A stretch of 64,000 bases of DNA from Seison nebaliae. Its lineage: Eukaryota; Rotifera; Pararotatoria; Seisonacea; Seisonidae. Within the stretch, counting starts at the first letter, position 1. The number at the start of each line of letters is the position of its first letter. Both the position numbers and the translations under genes were made by a program. This document shows positions 34,480 to 46,031 of this stretch, in pieces. Where the stretch lies: NCBI GenBank assembly GCA_023231475.1, contig JALJEE010002208.1, positions 1 through 64,000 on the forward strand. The letters run 5' to 3'. Under the pieces are notes generated by a model. The model was not told where the DNA came from. It made no database searches and saw nothing but the letters and a program-made list of their open reading frames with translations.

Positions 34480-37054
34480 ATGAGGAAGAATAAAATTTTC
34501 TTTTGTTTTACTTTGATACTTGTTTGTACTTCGATCGTTCATTGTGACGACGAAACGGTGACAGAAGATGACGTTGTCAATGTCGATGAGAAGATTGAGA
34601 AGATGCACGAAGGAACGGATGATGAAGTGGCTGATCGTGAAGAACAGTCGATCAAATTGGACGGACTAAATGCACAACAAATGAAAGAGATGAAAGAACG
34701 AGCGGAGAAATTTGCTTTCCAAGCGGAAGTGAGTCGAATGATGAAACTTATCATCAACTCATTGTATAAGAATAAGGAGATATTCTTAAGAGAATTGATT
34801 TCAAATGCATCAGATGCATTGGACAAAATCCGATTTTTGTCTTTGACTGACAAATCACTTCTGGGTGACAATGAAGAGTTGGTGATAAGAATCAAAGCTG
34901 ATTTGGAGAATGGTATGATTCATATTACTGATACTGGTATTGGTATGACAAAGAAACATCTAATCGATTATTTGGGAACGATCGCTAAATCGGAAACGAG
35001 CGAATTCTTGAAACGTATCGCCAATGCAAAAGAAGAAGATAAAGGAGGACTTAACGACTTAATTGGTCAATTTGGTGTTGGTTTCTATTCGTCATTCTTA
35101 GTCGCTGATAAAGTCATTGTGGCATCCAAACATAATGATGATGACAAACAATATATTTGGGAATCGGATGCGATGGAATTCTCCATCACAGAAGATCCGA
35201 GAGGAAACACTTTGGGACGTGGTACGACTATCACGCTCGTTCTGAAAGAAGAGGCTCAGGAATTTTTGAAACAAACCAAATTACGAGAGATCGTTCATAA
35301 ATATTCTCAATTCATAAATTTCAATATTTATCTTTGGGAGAGTAAAACGGAAATGGTAGAAGTTCCAGATGAAGATGTAGAAGAAGAAACGGCAGAGAAA
35401 GTGGAAAAAGAAGAAGCAGAAAAGAAAAAGAAGGAAGAAGAAGATGAAGAAGAGAAGAAAGATGATGAAGAAAAGAAGAGTGATGAAGATGAAGATGGTG
35501 CAGTGGAAGAGGAGAAGGAGAAGAAAACGAAGAAAGTTGAGAAAACAGTTTGGGATTGGATTCTCATCAATGAATCCAAACCGATTTGGCAACGAAAACC
35601 AAATGAGATTACTGACGCTGAATATAATGAATTTTATAAATCCTTCACTAAAGAAGCCATTGAGCCTATGTCTCACACTCATTTCATTGCTGAAGGAGAA
35701 GTTTCATTCAAATCTATTCTCTTCATTCCAAAATCCGGTCCACATGATCTCTATCAAAATTATGGAAAACGAAAGGAACAAATTAAATTGTATGTTCGTC
35801 GAGTTTTCATCACTGATGATTTCGAAGATATGATGCCAAAATATTTGTCGTTTGTGAAAGGTGTTGTCGATTCGGATGATTTGCCATTGAACGTGTCTCG
35901 TGAGACTCTCCAACAATTAAAATTGTTGAAAGTGATCAAGAAGAAATTGGTGAGGAAAGTGATCGAAATGATCAAGAAGATTTCTATCGATCGTCCAGCA
36001 GAATACGAAGATTTCTGGAAAGAATATTCTACCAGTATCAAATTGGGAATTATCGAAGATAATCACAATAGAAATCGATTGGTGAAATTGTTGAGATTCT
36101 TCTCATCTAACTCACCTACTGAACGAACTAGTTTGGAAGATTATGTTGGACGAATGAAAGAAAAACAGACGTCCATTTTCTACATTGCAGGAACGAATCG
36201 AGAACAATTGGAACAATCTCCATTTGTAGAATCGTTATTGAAACGAGGATACGAAGTATTATATTTGGTCGATCCGATTGATGAATATACTATGCAATCA
36301 CTCTCCGATTTCGATAAGAAGAAATTCCAAAATGTTGCAAAAGAAGGCTTAGAATTACAAGAGAGTAGCAAAGCGAAAGAACGTAAAGAACAAGTGAAGA
36401 AACATTTCGAGCCACTCACTAAATGGTTGAAAGAAAATGGATTGAAAGATAAAATTTCTGATGCTCAAATTTCTGACCGTTTAGCTGATTCTCCATGTGC
36501 ATTGGTTGCTAGTCGTTATGGATATTCTGGAAATATGGAACGAATTGCCAAATCACAAGCATACCAAAAAACCGGTACTGATGCCATGGGACAAATGTCG
36601 AAGAAAATCTTCGAAATCAATCCACGACATCCACTCATCAAAGAATTGTTGAATCGAGTTGAGAGTTCATCTGACGACCAATCCACTACTGATCTAGCCA
36701 CACTATTATTCGAATCAGCTACCATTCGATCTGGTTTCGATGTGAGTGATGCAGCTTCATTCTCTTCTCGAATCGATCGAATGTTGAAATTATCCATGGG
36801 AATTTCACCAGACGAGAAGGTTTTATTTAAATTTCATTTTTATCTTTCATTCTTTTATTAATTTGTCTGTGTGTGTTATTAAGGTGGAAGAGGATCCGAA
36901 TCTCATTGAAGAAGAAGAAGAAGACGCCGCTGAAACGGATACGGTGAAAGCAGACGAAGACGAAGAAGTAGAAGATCCAGAAGATGAGAAATTGACAGAC
37001 GAGGAACGTGATATTAAATATGACGAGAAAGCGGAAGGTAAAGAAGAATTATAA
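34480..37054 (+). CDS. HSP90B1: Endoplasmin (GRP94), ER-lumen HSP90
   Basis: Two exons, 34480-36819 and 36884-37054, give about 836 aa. GRP94 is the ATP-driven ER chaperone that folds secreted and membrane clients. A signal peptide follows the chosen start ([16 protein letters not shown]); the frame is open further upstream, but that part lacks a signal-like start. The N-terminal ATPase has the HSP90 signature [26 protein letters not shown] and [12 protein letters not shown]. The charged linker (residues about 285-350) is Glu/Lys-rich. The middle domain has the conserved Arg loop [15 protein letters not shown]. The C-terminal domain is followed by an acidic tail in exon 2, ending in KEEL, a KDEL-type ER retention signal. 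It lies downstream of TGACGTG motifs, which suggests UPR control. Confidence 0.95.
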
Positions 37055-38641
37055 ATTCCAAGAGAATTTTCAATTCCTTCAAAAAAACATTCAACTTCCA
37101 AGAATTTTTTTGGGGAATTCCATAACAAATTTTTATAGATTTCTAATATTTGTCTAAGAACTTTGACGCATCACAATTTATTGTTTTCCTTAGACATATC
37201 TCTCTCTCTCTCTCTCTCTTTCTATCTCTCAATTTTTCTTTGTCTGAAAATTTTTCTTCGTAAAATTTCTTCAAATTTATCTCCAAACTTTCTTCTCGTC
37301 AATGAACGGAATTTTGATGGTTTTAAGTGTACGACAACTTTTTTTTTACTGTTCGTCACTTATTGATCAAATATCACCACGTCTCAAACACTTTCATTCC
37401 AAGCGATGGTTCTTGATGGAAATTTTAATTTATTTTCGTTTTCTGAACTATCTATCTCAAACGAGATTTCTATCTTCTGGTTTTGATTCATCTCTCTTTC
37501 GACTTATCATGTGCGAGATGTGTGACCTCATCATTCCTACCGTTGATAAGACCATCAAATATTCCGTCTCATATTATTTCCATTTAATCCTTCACATTTG
37601 GATCGTTACTCATTGTTATTGTCGTTAAAAATTGAAGAAATTATTTTCTTTCAAATAAAATATATTTGGAAAACTTTTTATTTTATATTTTTACGAATTT
37701 TTCCACAGAAATTTTCAAACTAACATTAACTTTTTTCAATTTCACTTTCACAAACATGAGAAATTCGAAATACTTGGTGTGATGAGGAACGAAGCGTTAA
37801 AAATAAGAAAATTATCAAGTTGGAAAGAAGGAGGAAGAATTATGATGATGCATATGAAACTTGCTTCTACTTTAAAAAATCATATGTTTAAAGATTAAAG
37901 TGGAAAGAATGTGAAGAATTAATAGATGTCATAAATCAGATCCGATACAAATTTATACAAATTATTTTATCAGAAAAAATAATTTTTCATCTTTTCATTG
38001 TCCAAAAAGAAGAGCTCCAAATTGTTCGTTTTTTTTTCTCTCAAAATTTTAAGATTTTAATTGAAAGCGTTTCGCGAAGAAATTGTTCAGTTCATATCGT
38101 TCATAGTTATTGGAAAGAATGTTAACTTAACATAAATGTCGAACGTTTTTAAATTTTATTTTATTACTTCATTTTTTATCTTAGGAAGTTAAGAGAATTT
38201 TATTTGGAAAGTTTTTCAAAAATGAAAGAGGTAATGAATTCACAAATTACAATAAAGTCTCACGACTTCAGTTCAATAAGAATGGTTCGTTTAGGTAAAA
38301 ACAATTGTGAGTGGAAACAGGCAGTGGCTTGTTCTCAAAAAATTCACAAAGTAATTATTTACAAAAGGAGAGAAGAGTAAAATAAGTATTTCTATTTACA
38401 AATGGGAATTAGCTACACATTTGACTACTCTTAGGATTGAGACGAACTTACTCTTCTTTATCTGACGTACATAAGGAGTTGACAAAGTATTATTGTCCAT
38501 CAAAGTGGATGAGAAATACATGAATTGAAAGCCAACATTTACTCATCCAATCGACCAGTGATCGCACTAACATTATTAAGTTTGATAATTATTAATAAAT
38601 TGGAAAGTTCAAATAATTTTGAATTAATTACAAAATTAAAT
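37055..38641. other. Intergenic, GRP94 3' region
   Basis: Begins with GRP94 3' UTR, includes a (CT)n run at 37198-37220 and a TA/AT-rich stretch. The open frame at 37302-37628 (108 aa) has a Phe/Leu/Ser-rich translation and no family signature, so it is treated as non-coding. The last 150 bp before 38642 are probably leader of NAGLU. Confidence 0.5.
37198..37220. repeat. (CT)n microsatellite
   Basis: Near-perfect CT run about 140 bp past the GRP94 stop codon. Confidence 0.85.
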
Positions 38642-41349
38642 ATGAAAATTTTAATTCTTCAACTTTCAACAATTTCAATCATCTTAACTTTCATCAATTG
38701 CACATCATGGAAAGATGAAAGATCAATTTTAGACGATTTCATCCGACGACGTTTGGGAGATGAGTTTGTCGATAAATTTCAAATTGTTCTTCGTCCTCAA
38801 CCGGAATTGAATGATTATTTTACTTTTTATTCGAAATCGAATGAAATTGGAATTGTTGCAAATAATGTTCTCAGTTGTATAGTGGGAATAAATCATTACA
38901 TGAAATATCATCTTAATCAAACAATGACATGGGCAGGAGAATCGACTGGATTTGATGTTTCGATTTATCATTTACCTTATGTTCCATTCACCACTATCCA
39001 AATCAAAGAGAAATATCGATATTATCTCAACATTTGTACTCTAAGTTATTCGACGGTATGGTGGAATTGGGAACGATGGGAAAGAGAGATCGATTGGATG
39101 GCAATGAATGGAATAAATCTGGTTCTGGTATTGGGTGGGACAGAATCGATTTGGAATAAAGTTTTTATAGAATTTGGCTTATCTCAAAATGAAATTGATG
39201 AATTTTTATCGGGACCTGCTTTTCTCGCATGGCATCGAATGGGCAATTTACATTCTTATGCGACGCCTTTATCATCCTCATGGAAATTGAGACAAATTCA
39301 ATTGCAGAAATTAATAATGAAACGTTTGAACGAATTCGGAATTAATCCAGTTCTTCCTGCATTTCCTGGTTTTGTACCACAGCAAATGTTACGACATTAT
39401 CCGTCGATGAAAGTGTCAGAATTGGGAGAATGGGCACAATTCGAATGTGAATTTAGTTGTTCATTTCTTGTGGATCCGAATGACGAGATGTTTCTTCGAA
39501 TTGGGAAACGATTCGTCGAATTGACAATTGAAGAATTTGGAACGAGTAATTATTATTCGTGTGATGTCTTCAATGAAATGACACCAACATCGTCCAGTTT
39601 ATCGTATTTGAAGAAAGTGAATGAAGCAATTTATAATTCGATTCAATCAGCCGATCCAAAAGCCATTTGGGTCATGCAAGCTTGGGTATTCTTAAATCCG
39701 TTTTGGAATGATCCGGAACGTGTTCGATTCTTTCTCAGTGGAATACCAAAAGATAGATTGATTCTTTTAGATTTGGCAGCGGAAGAAGATCCACAATATG
39801 TTCGATATGAATCGTTTTTCGGTTATTCTTTCATTTGGAATATGTTACATGATTTTGGTGGAACGTTACCGATGCATGGAAATTTGAAAAATGTGAATGA
39901 CGGATTATTGAGATCGAAGAATTATAATGGAAGTAGTATGATTGGTATTGGTACGACAATGGAAGGAATTAATCAAAATGAAATAATGTATGATTTCCTT
40001 TATGAACGTGCATTCCTCCCTCATTTGAATGAGGAAGATATGAGAGTTTGGGTCACTTTATTCACTCAACGACGTTATGGGAGACAATATGAATTATTGG
40101 TGAATGCTTGGCATCTCTTATATGAGAGTGTGTATTCATCATTTAATGGTGGATCACATATTTTATGGGAGGTACATCCTACATTAAATCTTCCCGTTGG
40201 TATTGGATATAATGTGAGTATTCTATGTGAAGCATGGGATAAATTCTATCTAACATTAAATGAAGAAGGAAGAAATGATAAACTTCAATATCAACAACTC
40301 TATCAATATGATGTGGTGGATGTGACGAAAGAAGTGTTACGCGCCGTCTTTTCCATCGTTTATGACGAGATGATTGACGGATATAAAGCGGGAGATTTAG
40401 AAGCGGTAAAGTTTCTTTTCTCCTTTTGTTCTTATTAATCGCCTTCGGTCTAATAAGTTTTTGGTCTCATATGTTATTGGAAGTAATAAGCGATGCTGAT
40501 AAATTATTAGGAAGCGCCCCACAATTCCTTTATGGAAAATGGTTAGAAGATGCGACAAAGACAGCCAATAACAGTGAAGAAGGAGCAAATTATCGACATA
40601 ACGCTAGACTACAAGTTACTACTTGGGGCTATCAACACACACGACAAGTTACCTTCTTATTATTCTTTGTTGATTGACGGAAAATGTTAATACTTCTTCT
40701 CCATCCCATTAATATTATTCTACTTATTATGACTGTCGATTTCATCAATCATTTATTCTTATCTTTCAATTCTTATCAATAATTTCATCGAGAATAAATT
40801 TGGTGAATCGACGTAAGATTATGAATTCGCTTAATCGTCTTAATTCCGAATGCATTCTATAACTAATTCTCTTTCATTCTCCTTCACTCCTCCCACTTCA
40901 TTTCACATATTCTCTCCAAATTACTCGAGGTCGACGACAATTACTTACTCGTCAAGTGTTCCCTCTTAATTTGTTGACTGTTTCTCCTCATGCGAAAGTT
41001 GAACGGATTAATCTTTTCAAATTTATTCCTACTAATCTCATAAGTTCAAATTAATAATTCTTTTCGTTTAAAGATCCGAGATTATGCGAGTAAATCCTGG
41101 TCCGGTCTACTCAGCGGTTACTATTTCCATCGATGGCAGTTGTTTGTCAGTATGTTGGAGACGGCAGTAGAGAGTGGGGTATCCTTCAATCAGAACGAAT
41201 TCGAAATTCTCTCATGGAATTTGATCGATGAACCATTCTTAGAAGAAGATCGAACCGATGTACCATCGACGGTTTCAGGTGATTTCCGATTAATAGCGAG
41301 TGAAATGTATGAGAAATATCGATATATCTTTCTCGATTTGAATTGGTAA
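38642..41349 (+). CDS. NAGLU: Alpha-N-acetylglucosaminidase, lysosomal
   Basis: Three exons, 38642-40410, 40458-40647 and 41074-41349, give 744 aa, almost exactly the length of human NAGLU (743). This glycoside hydrolase family 89 enzyme removes alpha-linked GlcNAc from heparan sulfate in lysosomes. The start at 38642 gives a signal peptide (LILQLSTISIILTFINC); the same frame runs further upstream but the upstream part is not signal-like. Family landmarks include VWWNWERWEREIDWMAMNG, GTESIWNKVF, PAFLAWHRMGNLH, PVLPAFPGFVP, DVFNEMTP and GIGTTMEGINQNE. The C-terminal helical domain continues in exons 2-3 (LLGSAPQFLYGKWLEDA, then LLSGYYFHRWQLF). Intron 1 is 47 nt, but intron 2 is 426 nt, unusually long for this window. 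The exact first splice (after GTA AA) was chosen because it alone restores the frame. Confidence 0.92.
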
Positions 41350-44300
41350 AAATCGTAATATTGAGAAAATGGAAATCTACTCGAAACAATCATTCCATCA
41401 TCACCAATCTTCTTTCCCATTCGATACTGGTCCATTTTGATACATATCCATATTTTTCTAGTAGTTTTATTTAAAATATCTTTTATCATAATTAATTCAT
41501 TTCACAATAACATAAAATTCATTCCAAATAATTTACCTCTCCCTCATTGGTGACTGTCTCGTAATTCGAACCGAATTGATGAGAGGAGATAAATTGAAGG
41601 GAAATGATGTAGCGTTCAATTAATCAGTTAGGTGGTGTTCTCATGTACATTATGATTATGGGAGTATGGTGATCATGAGGAGTAGGATGGAAAATAAAGA
41701 ACGGATGAAATCCACTTTCTCCCAACAGTCGATTAGAGCACGAGAGAGCATAGTTGAGAGAGGAATGAATGAATTATTACGTATTTCCCTCCACATTCTC
41801 TTCGAATAATAAAAGAACTAATCAAACTTTCCAACTAATAACATGTTCAACGACACAAATCGAAAGAATTGCTTCGTCCATTATATCAATATTTGCTGAA
41901 AACATGAGAGATTAATACTTCATAATACTATACTTCAATTCGCTAGTCGTTTCTATTATCCTTCTCCAATTTACACCAAATGTGACAACAGATCACAATC
42001 TACAAATTCTACAAATTTCCAATATCGGACTTATATACAATCCAAATTTTACTTTCCATTTCCAATTTTCCATCAGATTAATGATTTATCAATAACGACT
42101 CAATTATTATGTTCATCTGTTCCTCCAACAAATCATTCGTCGTTATTCTTCCATACGTCAATCGAAAAAAAAAAGGATTTGGACAAATATTATAAATATT
42201 TCGATTTTATGACAGTTGTTATTGACATATTCTTTTCTATCATTATCATCGATTTTCATTCTCCAATTGAATTAAATTGAATAGAATCGAATTAATAAGT
42301 CGAATTACCTGACAGTATGTCGTTCTTTGAAAACTCAATGCTAACGGATCATGTTATTATCAGAATTCAGTTTCAAATTTCGTTTTCATTTCGTTTATTG
42401 AATCACATCAAATCGTATCAAACCGTATTCGTATCAAACAATTTTTTTACTTTTTCACTTTTCCACTTCTTAATCGAATGCTGATCGGCAATCAACAAAA
42501 ATATAACAAATCGTGTTGACTGTCGATTAATAATGTTTTTAGTGAAATGTTGTTGGGATGCATGTCGAATCACATTTCTACTACGCAATTAATCGACATT
42601 TATCATCGCTAATATATATATACAGTATATTCCAATAACGGTTAACATCAGTTAAAGAGTGATGGGAAATTATTGGTCGATCGGGAGGAAAAGGAAGAAA
42701 TCTTGAATTATTTTATTAATTAATCCGTTTCTCCAATTTCCATTTGAAAAATGGAATGAAATTGGATAATACGTAATTCGATATAACGAGTTATTGTGAA
42801 AAATATACTCACAAATCTACTGTTAGCGATTATTATTTGTATTACGATAACAATTGTCTAATAAGGGAATTGAAGTATTCATATTGATAAATCATCCGAA
42901 TTTTATCATATTAAATACAATCGAATATGCATTATTCATCATATTCTCATTCTTGTCGTCCCTGCCTCTCCTTTATCTCCTTGTCTCGCCTTTCTTTATT
43001 CATCTTTCTAATTTGGCAGATTCAACTGAAAACTTCTACATCTTCCCATGATCAACATCCAATCCTTTCTCACAAAAACTTATCTTCACTTTACCTAAAA
43101 CAAAATTCTATGAAATCAATCATTCGTATTAGAAATCTCCTATTATAAAGAATTCTTAGTGGACAAGCACTGTACGAGGACATATAGTAATCTATCGAAG
43201 CTCGATGAACATGTCGTTGATCCAACAACAACTATTTACGATATTTTGAGATGATTTATAAAAAAAATAGAATAATGTCAAAAGATGTAATAATGTACAG
43301 TCAAAAAATGACGGACGATAGTGCTATTCTAATCGTCTGAACATTTTGTTATAAGACTCTGATTTATTTATTGAATTTATAAAAACTCTTTTCATAAAAA
43401 CTGTTTTTCAATGATGACAATTGATATGTCCGTCCGACCAGTATCATTTTGCTTTAACTTGTTACTGCCAATGTTGTTGTTGTTGTGTGAAGGAATTTAA
43501 GTTTGGAAGGAGAGTAGGATAAAAATGAATTAGGAAGAAGAAGAAACTAACTTCAATTTCAGTCACTTACATTTCTTCAATAGTTCCAGAATGACTCGTA
43601 TATCTCAAAAATATTTCGATACTTCTCCACTAAAGTTCTAGGTAAATATTTTCCCACTAAAATACGAGAAGTGTTTTTTTTCCTTCAAAACTGATTAACC
43701 ACTTAAATTATGGCCCATGAGAATAATTTGTGGAAAATAGAGAATAGAATGACAAAGCCCAAAAACATTTTATACAATTCTTATTCTCAAACAGATATTA
43801 TTCATATAAATTATATAAATATCATATTAAAACCAATTTCTTGTGTATGTCTAAAATAAGTTTTTTCGAATAATTTTAAGTATATATTGTCCGAAAGTTG
43901 TGGAACTGAAGTCACTGTTTCGTCCTAGAATGATTTCATCCATCCTATCGTTATATCGATGGTTAATTCGATGATTAAGGCTGAAAATAAGAAGTTCATT
44001 CATTAACGAAACGAATGAATTAGCTGAAATAAATACAAGAAACCGGGGAAGGAAACAGGATAGATAATCCGCATCCAAAACAAAATGAAGAGTAAAATAA
44101 TTTATTATTATTTTTTCTTCAACTGATTCATAGGTGGAAGATCCGTATTCAATTGATAAGGTACAATAATTTGAGTTAAAGTGATTGGAAAGTAGATTGA
44201 GAGAAATGGGAGAAAAGTTGGTAAATTGGTAGGAAGGTTGGAAGGGAATGTTCGAGAACTGTATGGAAAAATGTAAGTTAGTTACGATTCACCATGTCTC

Positions 44301-46031
44301 TCATCTCACTGGGAAGATGTGCTTGCACTTCTATCTTATTTGTTCATTTGTGTATATATATATATGTGAATGTGTGCATGTAAAAGTGTTGGCGAATTGT
44401 ATTCAATAATTTTAATCAGATTAATATCATCATCATCATCATTCTCACCATTCGATGATAGACAAGATAAGTATTGATTTATCCTGAGAAAATACTTGTG
44501 AAAATAATTTAATATATCCTATGACTCAATAGTTCCATGTTTTCCTGATATTAACACTAATTATTTATTAAAGAGAATCCTTTTATACATAATTATCATC
44601 ATCATCATAATTGTTATGAGCATATCCTTTCTCGAATGACCTATATGTTGAGGGGACATCGAAGATTTTATTGGGGCAAGTAAAAGGATTCAGCTGCTTT
44701 TACTGTAACTAACTCGAATTGGACTATTATTGGAATTGCCATCTCTCTTTAATATTTTCGATCGTTCTGAAATATATGCAGGAAAGTGAACATCATTCCG
44801 ATGCTGGTACTAGAGCTTAGATGATTGTTGTTAAAAAGATTTTATAAATATCGTTACTAATTATTATTAGGAATAGTTTTTTCTTTCGTTGAAGCAGACC
44901 GAATAGTGAACGAATGAAGATAAGCTAGCGAAATGTGAGAAAAACGAAAAATGAAGAGATGAGGAGGAATGTGCCTTAGAAAAGCAACAAAGGAATTCTT
45001 ATGACCATCATCATCATCATCTTCATAAAGAACATCAGTAGCCATACATGTCAATTACGTGCCAGCAAATTTATTAAATGAATGAACAGTTTCTTTAATA
45101 AGAACTTTGAATATGTCTACACTTCGTCCATAATTCATACGACATCTGCTTTCGGTTCGATTCAATTTTGTTCGTCGACATTCAACTAAATATTCCCATC
45201 CCCTCTCGCTTTCTCCTTCACATGTTGCGCGTATATGTTGCTTCAGGTAAGTAAGTAGGAATTTTCATGAAAAAAATAATTTTCAATCTGTTTATATATC
45301 TGTCTGATTTCGAGGGTAACTTGAAGAACGAACTGATTATTTATCGGAACGTTTTCTTCTCGATCGCCCCTACTCGATCAACGGACCAATTCATTTTCTT
45401 CAAATGATAAACTTTAATAAATCCATCAATCATTACCAATAAAATTATTGTTCGACGATGATCAACAATTTCGAATTATCCTTTCGTCATACCATATGGT
45501 TCCATCGCCTTTCTAATCTGATTCCAATCGGAACATCACATTTCATAAAATTTTAACTTTCCATTAGAATATTCGTTAGAATATCAGAATGATGTTGATG
45601 GATAAGTTTTTTTTCTTCTTCTTCTTCTCCTTCCACATTTACATCCATTCGATTTCCATTCATTTCCTTCTTGTATAACTTCTTCCCATTAATTGAACAT
45701 ATAAAATTTATCATTATCGGATTGATGTTAGGGGTGATTCGATTTGTGAAATACTTTATTTTCATTATACCATTTTCCATAAACTTTCTTCTTAGATCTC
45801 AGGTTGAAGGAAAAGGGTAGTAGAGGAATCGTTTTGATTTTCCAATAAATTGTTTATGAATAATTGGAATCAGTTCTTTCTTTTTTCTTACTCAAAAATC
45901 GAGAGTAGTTTCATCTGAGAAGATTCCTTCTTTCCTGACGGAACTATTCGAGAGAGAGAGAGAGAGAGAGAGACAGAAGTGCCGAATCTCATTACTCTCA
46001 AGAAACGAAATTGAAAAGAAGATCATTATAA
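41350..46031. other. Large intergenic region, no gene seen
   Basis: About 4.7 kb, AT-rich with TA microsatellites near 42615 and 44355, ATC/CAT triplet runs near 44425-44445 and 44595-44612, and a (GA)12 run just before the receptor gene. Frames at 42854-43148, 43851-44078 and 44857-45054 carry no family signal. It may hold promoter elements for the receptor gene. Confidence 0.5.
45950..45973. repeat. (GA)12 tract in receptor promoter or leader
   Basis: Perfect GA run that ends about 58 bp before the start of the Cys-loop receptor. It resembles GAGA-factor-type or polypurine promoter tracts of arthropods, but its role here is unproven. Confidence 0.7.

Noticed and set aside
35281-35833. Several frames on both strands inside GRP94, Ser- or Phe-rich
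   Set aside because: Shadow frames of the Glu/Lys linker of GRP94.
37302-37628. 108-aa frame after GRP94
   Set aside because: Phe/Leu/Ser-rich, no family signature, lies where the 3' UTR is expected.
45553-45780. Minus-strand 75-aa frame in the large intergenic region
   Set aside because: No family match and no splice continuation; Lys/Glu stretch comes from a CTT triplet run.
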